This document shows positions 8,587 to 17,456 of a stretch of DNA of 64,000 bases, in pieces (within the stretch, counting starts at the first letter, position 1; each line of letters opens with the position of its first letter). Below the pieces are notes generated by a model. That model did not search any database. It saw only the letters and a list, made by a program, of their open reading frames with translations, and was not told the DNA's origin. The stretch covers positions 31,436-95,435 of the forward strand of contig JASHNU010000005.1 in the NCBI GenBank assembly GCA_030041475.1, read 5' to 3'. Source of the stretch: Candidatus Sulfotelmatobacter sp. Lineage in GTDB: Bacteria; Acidobacteriota; Terriglobia; Terriglobales; Acidobacteriaceae. A program made the position numbers and the translations under genes.

Positions 8587-9678
8587 TCACGCAGCGATCC
8601 GAATGCGTGGCTTTCGCTCGGACAGCACTTCACCGACTCGAACCGCCTTTACTCCCACATTATTCAGAGCGCTGGCGAGCCGTTCGCCCTCCGGCGTCGA
8701 AATCAGCAATCCTCCCGCCGTCTGCGGATCGAACAACAACGTGCGCAGATCTTCAGGAACGCCGCCGTCGTATTCCACCAGGCATTCGGCGAAGTCGCGG
8801 TTGTTCTTCAAACCTCCCGGTACGTGCCCTGCTCGAACGCATTCCAGTGCGCCCTCCAGCAACGGAATGCTTCCAGCAGAGATCTGGAGCGATACATCCG
8901 AGGCCAGCGCCATCTCCCGCGCATGGCCGATCAAACCAAAGCCGGTGATGTCGGTCATGGCATGGACGGTGAAAGCCGCCGAGCTTCGCTCGGCCTGACC
9001 GGGTCGAAGATCCGGTCCCACACGACCTGTAATCACCTCAACTGCCAGCTTATTCAAGGTCGTCATCGACCGCACCGCGGCGTCAATCCATGCAGGTTCG
9101 GCTTTTCCTTTCTTGATCGCCGTCGAGATCACGCCGGTCCCCAGAGCCTTGGTCAAGAGCAGCGCGTCGCCCGGCTTCGCACCGGCATTCGCCAAGACCT
9201 TTTTCGGATGCACCACGCCCGTAACCGAATATCCGAATTTGGTTTCTTCATCGCGAATGCTGTGCCCGCCAATCACCGTGCATCCAGCTTCGATCATCTT
9301 CGACAATCCGCCCGCCAGGATGCGCTCCAGAATTTCCAGATCAGCCTTGTCCGGGAAACACACGAGAGCCAGCGACGTGAGCGGCCTTCCGCCCATGGCG
9401 TAAACGTCGCTTAGAGAGTTTGTCGCCGCGATCTGCCCGAAGGTGTATGGATCGTCCACGATCGGCGTGAAGAAGTCGACGGTTTGCACCAGCGCCTGAT
9501 CGGGCGCGATTTTGTACACTCCGGCGTCGTCGGCATGATCGAAGCCGACCAGAACATTCGGATCATGCTGCCGGGCTAATTTCCCAAGCACCTTGTCCAG
9601 CGCCGCCGGACTCAGCTTGGACGCTCAACCCGCAGCCTTCACCGACTCCGTCAGCCGAAATGGCTTGGTTTCTGGCAC
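8587..9678 (-). CDS. selD: Selenide, water dikinase SelD, itself a selenoprotein (UGA decoded as Sec18)
   Basis: Makes selenophosphate from selenide and ATP for selenocysteine and selenouridine synthesis. Reading from GTG at 9678 gives VPETKPFRLTESVKAAG, then UGA (9625-9627), then ASKLSPAALDKVLGKL, continuous with an open frame to 8587. The UGA sits at the catalytic Cys/Sec position of SelD (the usual GCACK/GUACK motif), so it encodes Sec18; 363 residues in total. Downstream motifs fit the AIRS-like fold: GFDHADDAGVY, DFFTPIVDDPYTFGQIAA (two pieces of the ATP/metal site) and VIGGHS. A hairpin directly after the UGA is a plausible bSECIS. The nearby Sec-containing fdnG would be its client. selA/selB/selC are not in this window. 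A simple gene call would start after the UGA and lose 29 residues. Confidence 0.92.
9584..9627 (-). promoter_or_regulatory. bSECIS-like hairpin after the selD UGA
   Basis: On the minus strand the UGA (9627-9625) is followed by an outer stem CCAAGC (9620-9615) with GCUUGG (9589-9584) and an inner stem GUCC (9611-9608) with GGAC (9598-9595), closing the loop GGCGGCGCU. Distance and size fit bacterial SECIS elements, which recruit SelB. The fold was derived by eye. Confidence 0.65.
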
Positions 9679-9729
9679 GAAGACAATTGTAGCGGGAAAG
9701 CGCGAGTGGGAAGGGCACGACTTCCAGTT

Positions 9730-10515
9730 CTAGTGCTGTTTCTGGAAGTCAAACGACGTTGTTGTATTCGCCTCTTTGTTTTCAAACACAACATGAATGC
9801 TCTGACGGTCTGGCGCAACTGTCATGCGCGAAATGCTCACGATCTTTCCCTGGCGCTTGTGCGTCAGCTCCACCGTGCTCGGGTTGAGCAGTTTGGCGGC
9901 GACCATCGTATGGCCGGGATCATCTTCAACGCGATAGTAGTTGCCGTCGAATTTCGCTTCGAACCTCTCCCCAAGCGGCGTTTCTCCGCTGAAACTTTCA
10001 GCGGTGCATTTGTATTTGATGATCGAGCCGTTGCTCGACCGGTGCGTTTTGTAGGCGCGCCATGAGCCGGAAATCACATGCGAGCCGGGCGGGCCATCTG
10101 CAACGCGCCGACTGTCAGTCTCGATCGTGACTGTGTTTGCCTCAGTCGTGTCCTTCACGACTTGCGTGAGCACCTTGCCGTCGGGAGAAACCGCATCCGC
10201 TTCCGTGAACGTCGTCTTCCCGGCCTTCTTGGCGATGATCACAACCGTCTGCGCATCCACAACCTGAACGTTCACCGCGTCCCAGTAGTCCGCCGGGGAG
10301 ACTCGGTGATCGTAGCCGTCCGCCTCGACTTCTATGTTTACGAGGCAACCGGAGCAGCGAAACATTCCTTTATTGAGTAGGTATTGTGACGGCTCATCCG
10401 GAAGTTGACCGCCGTCTTGATTGAGCACCCACGTGCCATCGAAGGGACTCTGGCCGTTGAGGAGCAGCGGAGAGAAAAGCAATAGCAGCAGCGCTTTTGC
10501 CGAGAGGATATTCAC
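9730..10515 (-). CDS. Secreted protein of unknown function
   Basis: 261 residues from a GTG, beginning with a signal peptide (MNILSAKALLLLLFSPLLLNGQS). The mature part starts FDGTWVLNQDGGQLPDEPSQY and contains a Cys pair, CSGC. The pattern of short alternating strands (GTWVLN..., ...SGSWRAYKTHRSS...) suggests a beta-barrel or beta-sandwich envelope protein, but I do not recognise the family. It follows the next upstream minus-strand gene by 19 bases and is probably co-transcribed with it. No link to selenium metabolism can be seen. Confidence 0.6.
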   Translation of the reverse strand: MNILSAKALLLLLFSPLLLNGQSPFDGTWVLNQDGGQLPDEPSQYLLNKGMFRCSGCLVNIEVEADGYDHRVSPADYWDAVNVQVVDAQTVVIIAKKAGKTTFTEADAVSPDGKVLTQVVKDTTEANTVTIETDSRRVADGPPGSHVISGSWRAYKTHRSSNGSIIKYKCTAESFSGETPLGERFEAKFDGNYYRVEDDPGHTMVAAKLLNPSTVELTHKRQGKIVSISRMTVAPDRQSIHVVFENKEANTTTSFDFQKQH

Positions 10516-10534
10516 AGGCCAGCGAGGGCAAACC

Positions 10535-11053
10535 TTACTTCACGGTCACGTCTGTCACCCGAATCTCCGGATATGCCCGGTTCCACTGCGCCGAGACGCG
10601 GTCGAAGGTCAGCCGAAATGGTTGCGTCTGGCCGGGAGCGAGCGGTGCCGCACTCAGATCAACCGCTTCCGGATAAGGCCCGCTCGTTCTCAGCACGCGC
10701 AGCGGCACTTCTTCGCGCTGCGCCAGCTGGCCGATATCATCTTTGAATATCACTTCCACGACTGCGCGGGTCACGGTCTTGTCGCCGGTATTGGCAACGC
10801 TGCCGTCGACATAGGTGACGGTATGTCCAACGAAATTCTCCGCCGCGCTCATCTTCAGGTCAGAAATTTTCAGGCTGGCAGCGTAAGGCGGCACAGTCTT
10901 TGCTGCTTTGGGCGGCTCCCGCAGCAGATACGCGACCGCGAGCGTTACCGTGATCACTCCGGTCACGGCAATGAAAATGATCAGCCGACTGGAGTCGCGT
11001 TCTTCCGTCACCGGAGCTGGTTGGCCGAAGCTTGGTTGACTCGGGCTGCCCAT
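10535..11053 (-). CDS. Single-pass membrane protein, DUF2393-like
   Basis: 172 residues: a short Pro-rich cytosolic tail, a membrane segment at about residues 24-44 (LIIFIAVTGVITVTLAVAYLL), and an outer immunoglobulin-like domain with TYVDGSVANTGDKTVTRAVVEV, followed by VPLRVLRTSGPYPEAVDLS and LAPGQTQPFRLTFDRVSAQWN. This resembles the DUF2393 proteins known from Acidobacteria (family recognition from memory, moderate). Probably an operon with the secreted protein downstream. Function unknown. Confidence 0.6.
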   Translation of the reverse strand: MGSPSQPSFGQPAPVTEERDSSRLIIFIAVTGVITVTLAVAYLLREPPKAAKTVPPYAASLKISDLKMSAAENFVGHTVTYVDGSVANTGDKTVTRAVVEVIFKDDIGQLAQREEVPLRVLRTSGPYPEAVDLSAAPLAPGQTQPFRLTFDRVSAQWNRAYPEIRVTDVTVK

Positions 11054-11082
11054 GCGGTGATTGTAGACCAGAATCCAGTCCG

Positions 11083-11185
11083 GTCACCCTGAGGTGGGCC
11101 TTTTTGCCCACGAAGGATTTAGGTAAGCCGCGCATTTGCCTCGCGCATTTCGCGACGCACTAAATCGGGAGTTTGGCTTACTTCC
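11083..11185 (+). repeat. Covarying hairpin repeat (family R2), copy 1
   Basis: Starts GTCACCCTGAG, then hairpin GTGGGC-CTTTTT-GCCCAC, then GAAGGAT, then an outer stem GTAAGCC...GGCTTAC enclosing an inner hairpin TCGCG-CATTT-CGCGA. The order of parts equals the copies at 17279 and 38125, but the stem sequences differ while still pairing. Confidence 0.72.
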
Positions 11186-11203
11186 CCTTCTTTCGCTGGT
11201 GGC

Positions 11204-11998
11204 CTACATTCCCAGGATATTTTTCTTCAGCTTGGCGTAGCCGCGCTCGGCCGCCCAAAGATCAAGCGGCGCGGAGACCAGCTCGTCCACCACCGGTTCG
11301 GCGCGGCCATTTTTCGTGAGGTCGACGGTCTTGATGTAGGTCTTGCATGTGTCGCAACACTCCACGCGAATGTAGTCGAACTCGCTGGCAGAGAAAACGG
11401 CGAGCTTCCGCTCATCCTCTTCGCCGCAGGCCGGACAAACGATGCGACGGAAATCCCATTCCCCAAGGCAGAAGCCGCAGACCAGGGATCGTGCCCCGCC
11501 ATCGCCCATCTGCCGCAATACACCAAAGCCAGGCTTGCGGTGACACGCCGGACAGATCGCATACGTTTGCTGCGTGGCGTTGCGTGGGGCGCGGGAGCGC
11601 AGCAGCTCGGCGTAGGGTTGAAGAAACGCCGCGGCCAGCAATTGCCCGGGGTCGGAAGCGCAGTGCCCTAGCCAGGCGCTATTCAGCAGATCACGCCACA
11701 CCGTCTCGTCGCTTGCCTTCAATTGGCGGCTGATTTGAGTCAGAGGTTGCGGACCGCGCGCCTGGGCGAGTTCCAGAAAGGAAGAGAATCTCGGGATGAG
11801 CTCTTCCACCTCAGCCGCACCCAGTTCACAGTCGAAGTCTGCACTCGCCGATTGCAGCACTCTTGCCAGCCGGCGGTGCGATTCTTCCTGAAAGCGCGTC
11901 ACATGCATATAAAAGCCGAGAATTTCTGTGGCGAACGGGTGCTGCTCGATCAACTCGTCGGCGCGCTGAATGCGTCGCTGCCAGGGAGAAGCTGTCAT
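11204..11998 (-). CDS. fdhE: Formate dehydrogenase accessory protein FdhE
   Basis: 264 residues from the ATG at 11998 (MTASPWQRRIQRADELIEQ), preferred over an upstream frame extension that is low-complexity. FdhE is a cytoplasmic rubredoxin-like protein needed for the activity or assembly of respiratory formate dehydrogenases. Four CxxC pairs are present: CPAC (ICPACHRKPGF), CGFC (SLVCGFCLGEW), CPAC (IVCPACGEEDE) and CDTC (VECCDTCKTY), as in the family's two iron-binding modules. It is divergent from fdnG, 243 bases away, so the pair probably share a control region. Ending LKKNILGM. Confidence 0.93.
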   Translation of the reverse strand: MTASPWQRRIQRADELIEQHPFATEILGFYMHVTRFQEESHRRLARVLQSASADFDCELGAAEVEELIPRFSSFLELAQARGPQPLTQISRQLKASDETVWRDLLNSAWLGHCASDPGQLLAAAFLQPYAELLRSRAPRNATQQTYAICPACHRKPGFGVLRQMGDGGARSLVCGFCLGEWDFRRIVCPACGEEDERKLAVFSASEFDYIRVECCDTCKTYIKTVDLTKNGRAEPVVDELVSAPLDLWAAERGYAKLKKNILGM

Positions 11999-12064
11999 CG
12001 GGCCATTATGAGGTTCAGGGGCCAGAGCCGCAACGCAGCTCCCCGCAGAAGGCCCCTTCAGAGG

Positions 12065-12094
12065 TTGACTCCCTTCGGCCGATGGGACTATAGT
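12065..12094 (+). promoter_or_regulatory. Probable sigma-70 promoter of the fdn operon
   Basis: TTGACT at 12065-12070 and TATAGT at 12089-12094 with an 18-base spacer, pointing toward fdnG, giving a leader of about 140 bases. The region between fdhE and fdnG (11999-12241) is the only non-coding stretch available for both divergent transcripts. Confidence 0.55.
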
Positions 12095-12241
12095 TCCCCG
12101 CATCGGTCGGTTTAACCTCGGTCGCGTGGCGTGGGGACGCCGCGAGCGTAACTTTCAACTTCTGTAGAACATCTCGGGTGTTTAACGGGCTCAGAGCAGC
12201 CGCCGCGGCTTGATGATGCGGCAGAATGCCGGGGGTTTTCG

Positions 12242-15200
12242 ATGGAGTTCTCCCGCAGGACCTTTCTTAAAGGCGCTGTCCTTGGTGGGGCGGGCTTTTC
12301 CACGCTAGGATTCGACCTGACTCCTGTCTACGCGCAAACCCAGAGTTTGAAAATTTCGCGCGCCAGCGAGACGCGCAGCACCTGTCCCTACTGTTCGGTG
12401 AGCTGCGGCGTCATCATTTACACCCTGGGAGACAAGGCCAAGAACGCGATCCCGCAGGTCGTCCACGTCGAGGGCGACCCCGACCATCCCATCAATCGCG
12501 GCACGCTATGCCCCAAGGGATCATCGCTCGAACAGGACATCCTGAATGACCGCCGACTGCTCAAGCCGCAAGTACGACGCCCCGGCGGCACGGACTGGGA
12601 GGATATTGCGTGGGAACAGGCCTACGCCGAGATCGCGCAGAGAGTGAAGAAAACGCGCGACGACAGCTTCATCGAGAAAGACGCATCAGGAAAAACTGTA
12701 AACCGGTGCGAGACCATCGGCTTTACCGGCGGATGCACTGACACCAACGAGTTCAATTATCTGGTCGTCAAGACCATGCGCAGCCTGGGGGTCTGCTACC
12801 TGGAAAACCAGGCCCGGGTTTGACACGGCCCCACGGTCTCCAGTTTGGGGCCAACATTCGGACGCGGGGCGATGACCAACGGCTGGATCGACATCAAGAA
12901 CACCGACATGATGTTGATCATGGGTGGGAATCCGGCCGAGAACCATCCTTGCGGTTTCAAGTGGCCGATTGAGGCCAAGCTCCATCGCAATGCGAAGACG
13001 ATCGTCGTCGATCCGCGGCTGACGCGCACTGCCGCCACAGCGGATCTTTTTCTGCAGATTCGCGCCGGTTCCGACATTGCCTTCCTCGGCGGGCTGATCC
13101 ACTACGCCGTCGAGAACAATCGCATCGCACACGAGTATCTGGTCAACTACACGAACGCGGCTCTCATCATTAAGGATAAGTTCAAGCTTCCGGACGACGG
13201 ATTATATTCGGGTTTCGATCCTGAGAGGAAAACTTACGACAAGTCGACCTGGAACTACGAAGAAGGCGGAGATCTGACCGGGAAGCCAGTGGAGCCGACC
13301 CCGGCCAAACAGTACGAACAGCCCGCGCCGCATCCCGCCGCGAAACGCGCAGTTCCGGCTGTTCCACCGCCTCCGGCGCTGCCGCCGAAGACTGCATTCG
13401 ACTTATCTCTGCAGCATCCGCGCTGCGTTTTTCAGCTGCTGAAGAAGCAATACGAGCGCTACACGCCCGAGATGGTGGAGCGCATCACGGGCATTCCGAA
13501 GGATCAATTCCTCAAGGCTGCGGATATGTTCACTTCCGTGCGCAAAGACGGCGACATGAAAAAAGTCGCCACGATTATTTACGCGGTCGGATGGACACAA
13601 CACAGCTTCGGCACGCAAATCATTCGCACCGCGGCCATGTTGCAATTGTTGCTGGGTAACGTTGGCCGTGCCGGCGGCGGCGTCAACGCGCTGCGTGGAC
13701 ACTCGAACATTCAGGGCGCAACGGATATGGCCGGGGTGTTCGATATTCTGCCGGGATATTTGAAGGTGCCAACACCCGCGGACACGGATTTTGCGGCCTA
13801 CCTGAAGCGCATCACTCCGAATCCCGCCAAGCCCGATCCCTGGGATTCGTTCAATTATTGGTCGAACACTCCGAAGTTCGCAGTGTCGTTTCTGAAGGCA
13901 ATGTATGGCCCGTCAGCGACAAAAGAAAATGACTGGGCCTTCAATTACCTGCCAAAGGCTGACCGCAACTACTCCTGGGTGAATTTGTGGAACGAGATGT
14001 ACGAAGGCAAGGTTAAAGGCCTGTTCGCCTTCGGCATGAACGGAGTGATGATCGGGCCGGATTCGCAGAAAAATATTGACGCTCTGAAAAAAGCCGACTG
14101 GCTGGTGGTGTGCGAAATCTATCCCGACGAAACCAGTGAATTCTGGCGCGCTCCCGGCATCTCCGCGGACGAGATGAAGAAGATCAACACCACCGTATAT
14201 CGCCTGCCGGGCGCCGGTTTTGCCGAAAAAGACGGCACGTTTGTTAACTCCGCTCGCTGGCTGCAGTGGAAGAACGTCGCCTTACCGCCGCCGGGCCAAG
14301 CGCGGCTGGATCAGGAGATTCTCGCAACAATTTTCCTGAATGTCCGCGAACTGTATCGGAAAGAGGGCGGCAAATTTCCCGACCCAATTCTGAATGCTTC
14401 GTTCGCCTACACGAATCCTTACAACCCGTCGCTGACTGAAATGGCGAAGGAGATCAACGGAAAGGCGCTGGCCGATCTGACCGATCCGAAGACGAGTGTC
14501 ACCATCAAAGCCGGCCAGCAGCTTCCCGGTTTCTCCTGGCTGAAGGACGACGGCACGACGCTCTCGGGCAACTGGCTTTATTGCGGATCGTGGACCGAAG
14601 CCGGCGCGCTCACACAGCGCCGCGGAACGGAAGATCCGTCCGGGCTGGGAATCTATCCCAACTGGGCATGGTCCTGGCCGATGAACCGCCGCGTGCTCTA
14701 TAACCGCGCATCCTGCGACTTGAACGGCAAGCCGTGGGATCCGTCTCGCCGCCAGGTGTGGTGGGACGAAGCGAAGCAGTCGTGGGTGGGCAACGACATC
14801 CCCGATTTCAAGGCCGACTCACCCCCCAAAGATCACATGGGTCCCTTCATCATGAATCCCGAGGGCGTTGGACGATTGTTTGTGCCGCTCGGAGCAATGG
14901 CGGATGGTCCGTTCCCCGAATACTACGAGCCGATCGAGAGCCCGATTGCGAATGTGCTCCATCCGAATCAGTCGAACAATCCTGTCGTGAAGAAATATAA
15001 GACGGACGCGGACAAATACGGCACCGTCGATCAGGGCTACAACGTCATCTGCACCACCTACCGACTCACCGAGCACTATCACTACTGGACCAAGAACAAT
15101 CCCATGAACGTGCAACTGGTTCCGGAGCCGTTCGTGGAAGTGCCGGCGGAACTGGCTGACCGCATGGGCATTCGTGGCGGCGAGAAAGTAAAAGTCACCA

Positions 15201-15439
15201 GCGCGCGCAGCCACTACATTGCGAAAGCCATGGTGACGCGCCGCATCCGGCCGATGAAGATCGACGGCAAAGAGACGTTTCAGATCGGCATCCCCATTCA
15301 CTGGGGATTCCGAGGGATTGCCGAGGACGAAGACAAAACCGCGAAGACGCTGACTAACCAGCTGACACCGACGGTGATCGATCCGAATGCATATACGCCT
15401 GAGTTCAAAGGATTTCTGGTGAAGATCGAAAAGGTGTAG
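12242..15439 (+). CDS. fdnG: Respiratory formate dehydrogenase, selenocysteine-containing catalytic subunit (UGA = Sec194)
   Basis: Oxidises formate to CO2 at a molybdenum/tungsten bis-MGD centre in the periplasm. 1065 residues counting Sec. The N-terminus has a TAT signal (SRRTFLKG); a [4Fe-4S] site is C48-x2-C51-x3-C55...C90. The frame is interrupted by UGA at 12821-12823 in the context LENQARV-U-HGPTVSSLGPTFGRGAM, the conserved Sec site of FdnG/FdoG, and continues in the same frame. MGD-binding signatures follow (GGNPAENHPC; MGRAG-type LGNVGRAGGG; LRGHSNIQGATDM). A Pro/Ala-rich insert at about residues 348-385 (VEPTPAKQYEQPAPHPAAKR, then PAVPPPPALPP) is unusual. It is followed by fdnH and fdnI. 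Two separate gene calls would result if the UGA were read as stop. Confidence 0.96.
12821..12852 (+). promoter_or_regulatory. bSECIS hairpin of fdnG
   Basis: Three bases after the UGA, GGCCCC (12827-12832) pairs perfectly with GGGGCC (12847-12852) around a 14-base loop that contains GGUCU, the loop feature recognised by SelB in E. coli formate dehydrogenase mRNAs. Seen directly in the sequence; SelB recognition is inferred. Confidence 0.8.
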
Positions 15440-15486
15440 CCCAGTTCGTGGGGGATTTGAAAATGAATGGTTTGCAGATTTGAAAG

Positions 15487-15550
15487 GACGCGGCTTTAAG
15501 CCGCGCCGCCAGCAGCCTGTTTTGAACCGCGGCTTTAGCTGCTGACGGCA
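15487..15550 (+). repeat. Two-hairpin dispersed repeat (family R1) between fdnG and fdnH
   Basis: GCGGCTTTAAGCCGC (from 15490) followed after about 20 bases by GCGGCTTTAGCTGCTGA. It fills most of the 126-base gap inside the fdn operon, so it is transcribed and could affect mRNA folding or processing between the two cistrons. Confidence 0.65.
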
Positions 15551-15565
15551 TCAAAGCCGAACAAT

Positions 15566-16459
15566 ATGAGCGACCGCAAGACACTTCAGATCAAGCAGAT
15601 TTCAGGCCACTCCGGGCCCGCAGCTGGCTTCGACATGCAGCGCGACTACGAAGTCTGCAAGCTGATCGACACCACCATCTGCATTGGCTGCAAGGCCTGT
15701 GAAGTGGCGTGCGTGGAGTGGAACGACATGCCGTTCACTCCCACCACCTTCGACAACACCTACCAGACGATGCCGTCGACCAGCTACCACTTCTGGAACC
15801 TCATCAAGTTCAACGAGCACCAGCGGGAAGACGGCACCGTACAGTGGCTCATGCGCAAGGATCAGTGCATGCATTGCGCCGATCCCGGCTGCCTGCGGGC
15901 CTGCCCAGCCGATGGTGCCATCGTGCAGTACACCAACGGCATCGTCGATTTCCAGCAGGAGAATTGCATTGGCTGCGAATTCTGCGTCTCTGGATGCCCG
16001 TACGACATCCCGAAATTCAATCCAGCGACGAAGAAGGTTTACAAGTGCACGCTGTGCTCCGACCGCGTCGGGCAAGGGCTGGAGCCGGCCTGCATCAAGG
16101 CGTGCCCGACCGGCTGCCTGAAATTCGGCAGCAAAGACGACATGAAGTTCATCGCTGAAGAGCGGGCGAAGCAGCTGCGCGAGAATTTCGGATTCGAAAA
16201 AGCCGGCGTCTACGATCCGCAATCCATCGGCGGCACGCACGTGGTTTATGTTTTGCACGATGCGGAAAACCCCGAACGCTACGGTGGCCTTCCCAAGAAC
16301 CCCGTCATTCCATGGAGCTACACCGTCTGGAAGTGGCTGTTCAAGCCGGTTCTCGGGACGTTCGCGCTGTTCGGACTGCTGGGAGTTCTGCTGCATTACG
16401 TGACGGTGGGGCCGCGCCGCGCGCAACCGGAGCCTCCAATTAAAGAGAGGGAGAGCTGA
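15566..16459 (+). CDS. fdnH: Formate dehydrogenase iron-sulfur (beta) subunit
   Basis: Passes electrons from FdnG to the membrane cytochrome. 297 residues with sixteen-Cys ferredoxin architecture: CIGCKACEVAC near residue 33, CMHCADPGCLRAC near 103, CIGCEFCVSGCPYDIPKF near 136 and CTLCSDRVGQG...CIKACPTGC near 157-180, i.e. four [4Fe-4S] sites. A single membrane anchor lies near the C-terminus (about residues 255-275), as in E. coli FdnH. The stop overlaps the fdnI start by one base (TGATG), so the two are translationally coupled. Confidence 0.95.
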   Translation: MSDRKTLQIKQISGHSGPAAGFDMQRDYEVCKLIDTTICIGCKACEVACVEWNDMPFTPTTFDNTYQTMPSTSYHFWNLIKFNEHQREDGTVQWLMRKDQCMHCADPGCLRACPADGAIVQYTNGIVDFQQENCIGCEFCVSGCPYDIPKFNPATKKVYKCTLCSDRVGQGLEPACIKACPTGCLKFGSKDDMKFIAEERAKQLRENFGFEKAGVYDPQSIGGTHVVYVLHDAENPERYGGLPKNPVIPWSYTVWKWLFKPVLGTFALFGLLGVLLHYVTVGPRRAQPEPPIKERES

Positions 16460-17199
16460 TGTCGACCGCGATCGATCGTTTCGACGACAAGACGCGCGGC
16501 GCCTTCGGGCAGATCGGCCAGACCGAAGTGTACGAAGGGGAGCTGCTGCGGCACCGCGTCTATACCCGCTTTCTGCACTGGATGGTCGCTCTCTTCTTCT
16601 TCCTCGCGTTATTCACCGGCTTCGGAATTTATATGCCGTGGCTGTTCCGTTGGTTCACACCCATTTTCGGCGGGGGGCCACTCAGCCGCGAGATGCATCC
16701 TTGGTTCGGCCTGGGGTTTGTGATCTTCTTCGGACTGCAGGCGCTGAACTGGATCAAGCCTATGACGTGGACCGCAGCCGACACGAAGTGGATGGTCAAC
16801 CTAAGAAAGATCATCGGCGGCCAGGAAAAGATGGAACCGCCCGATACAGGATTCTTCAATGGCGGTCAGAAAATGCAGTTCTGGGAGATCGCTAGCGGCT
16901 GCATCGTGTACCTGATCACCGGAATGATTTTGTGGTTTGGCGCGCGGGTGTTTGGCCGCTGGGCCGTCGCGGTCAGCTACGTTCTGCACGATATCTCGGC
17001 CCTAATCATGCTGGGCGGAATCTTCATTCACATCTACCTCAGCACCATCGGTCAGTCTGGAACGTTTCAGGCGATGATCCGCGGCGCGGTCAGCGAAGCG
17101 TGGGCGTGGACGTTCCATCCCGCCTGGTACAAGCAAGTCACTGGACGCGATCCGGTCGGGGCCTGCGAAGAAGCGCGCCGCAAGGCTTCTGCAAAATAA
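16459..17199 (+). CDS. fdnI: Formate dehydrogenase cytochrome b556 (gamma) subunit
   Basis: Di-haem b membrane subunit that hands electrons to quinone. 246 residues with four membrane helices. The first helix follows RVYTRFLHWMVALFFFLALFTG, split as RFLHWMVALFFFLALF and containing a likely haem-ligand His; EMHPWFGLGFVIFFGLQALNW carries another; the last helix region has VLHDISALIMLGGIFIHIYLS with two more. The C-terminal tail (HPAWYKQVTGRDP) is typical. Somewhat longer than E. coli FdnI (about 217). Last gene of the fdnGHI operon. Confidence 0.93.
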   Translation: MSTAIDRFDDKTRGAFGQIGQTEVYEGELLRHRVYTRFLHWMVALFFFLALFTGFGIYMPWLFRWFTPIFGGGPLSREMHPWFGLGFVIFFGLQALNWIKPMTWTAADTKWMVNLRKIIGGQEKMEPPDTGFFNGGQKMQFWEIASGCIVYLITGMILWFGARVFGRWAVAVSYVLHDISALIMLGGIFIHIYLSTIGQSGTFQAMIRGAVSEAWAWTFHPAWYKQVTGRDPVGACEEARRKASAK

Positions 17200-17278
17200 C
17201 GCCGCCAATCCTCTACCTGTTTGCTCCTGCGAGCCGCTCACGCGCGATCCAATAGCACGTCATTCCTGTATAGTTTTT

Positions 17279-17408
17279 GTCATCCTGAGCGAGCGCTCTC
17301 GCGAAGCGAAGAGCCTGCCCTGAGCGAAGTCGAAGGGATCTGGGCGAGCCGCGAGATGTGGCGCGGTTGTTGCGCCGCAAATAGCCGCGGCTTCGGCTCG
17401 CTTCCTTA
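17279..17408 (+). repeat. Covarying hairpin repeat (family R2), copy 2
   Basis: Starts GTCATCCTGAGCGAGCG, includes CTGCCCTGAGCGAAGTCGAA, then outer arms GCGAGCCG (17344-) and CGGCTCGC (ends 17402) around an inner hairpin GGCGC-GGTTGTT-GCGCC. It fills the gap between fdnI and the S9 peptidase gene. Confidence 0.75.
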
Positions 17409-17456
17409 GTGAGATTGCATTACTGCCATAGTGTTACTCGCAATCTGGGGGATTCA

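Noticed and set aside
8587..9591. SelD starting at the GTG at 9591
   Set aside because: This start lacks the conserved N-terminus and catalytic residue; the upstream sequence through the UGA restores both.
12845..15439. Separate gene starting after the UGA in fdnG
   Set aside because: The frame is continuous with the upstream part, the UGA is at the conserved Sec site and a bSECIS hairpin follows, so both parts are one protein.
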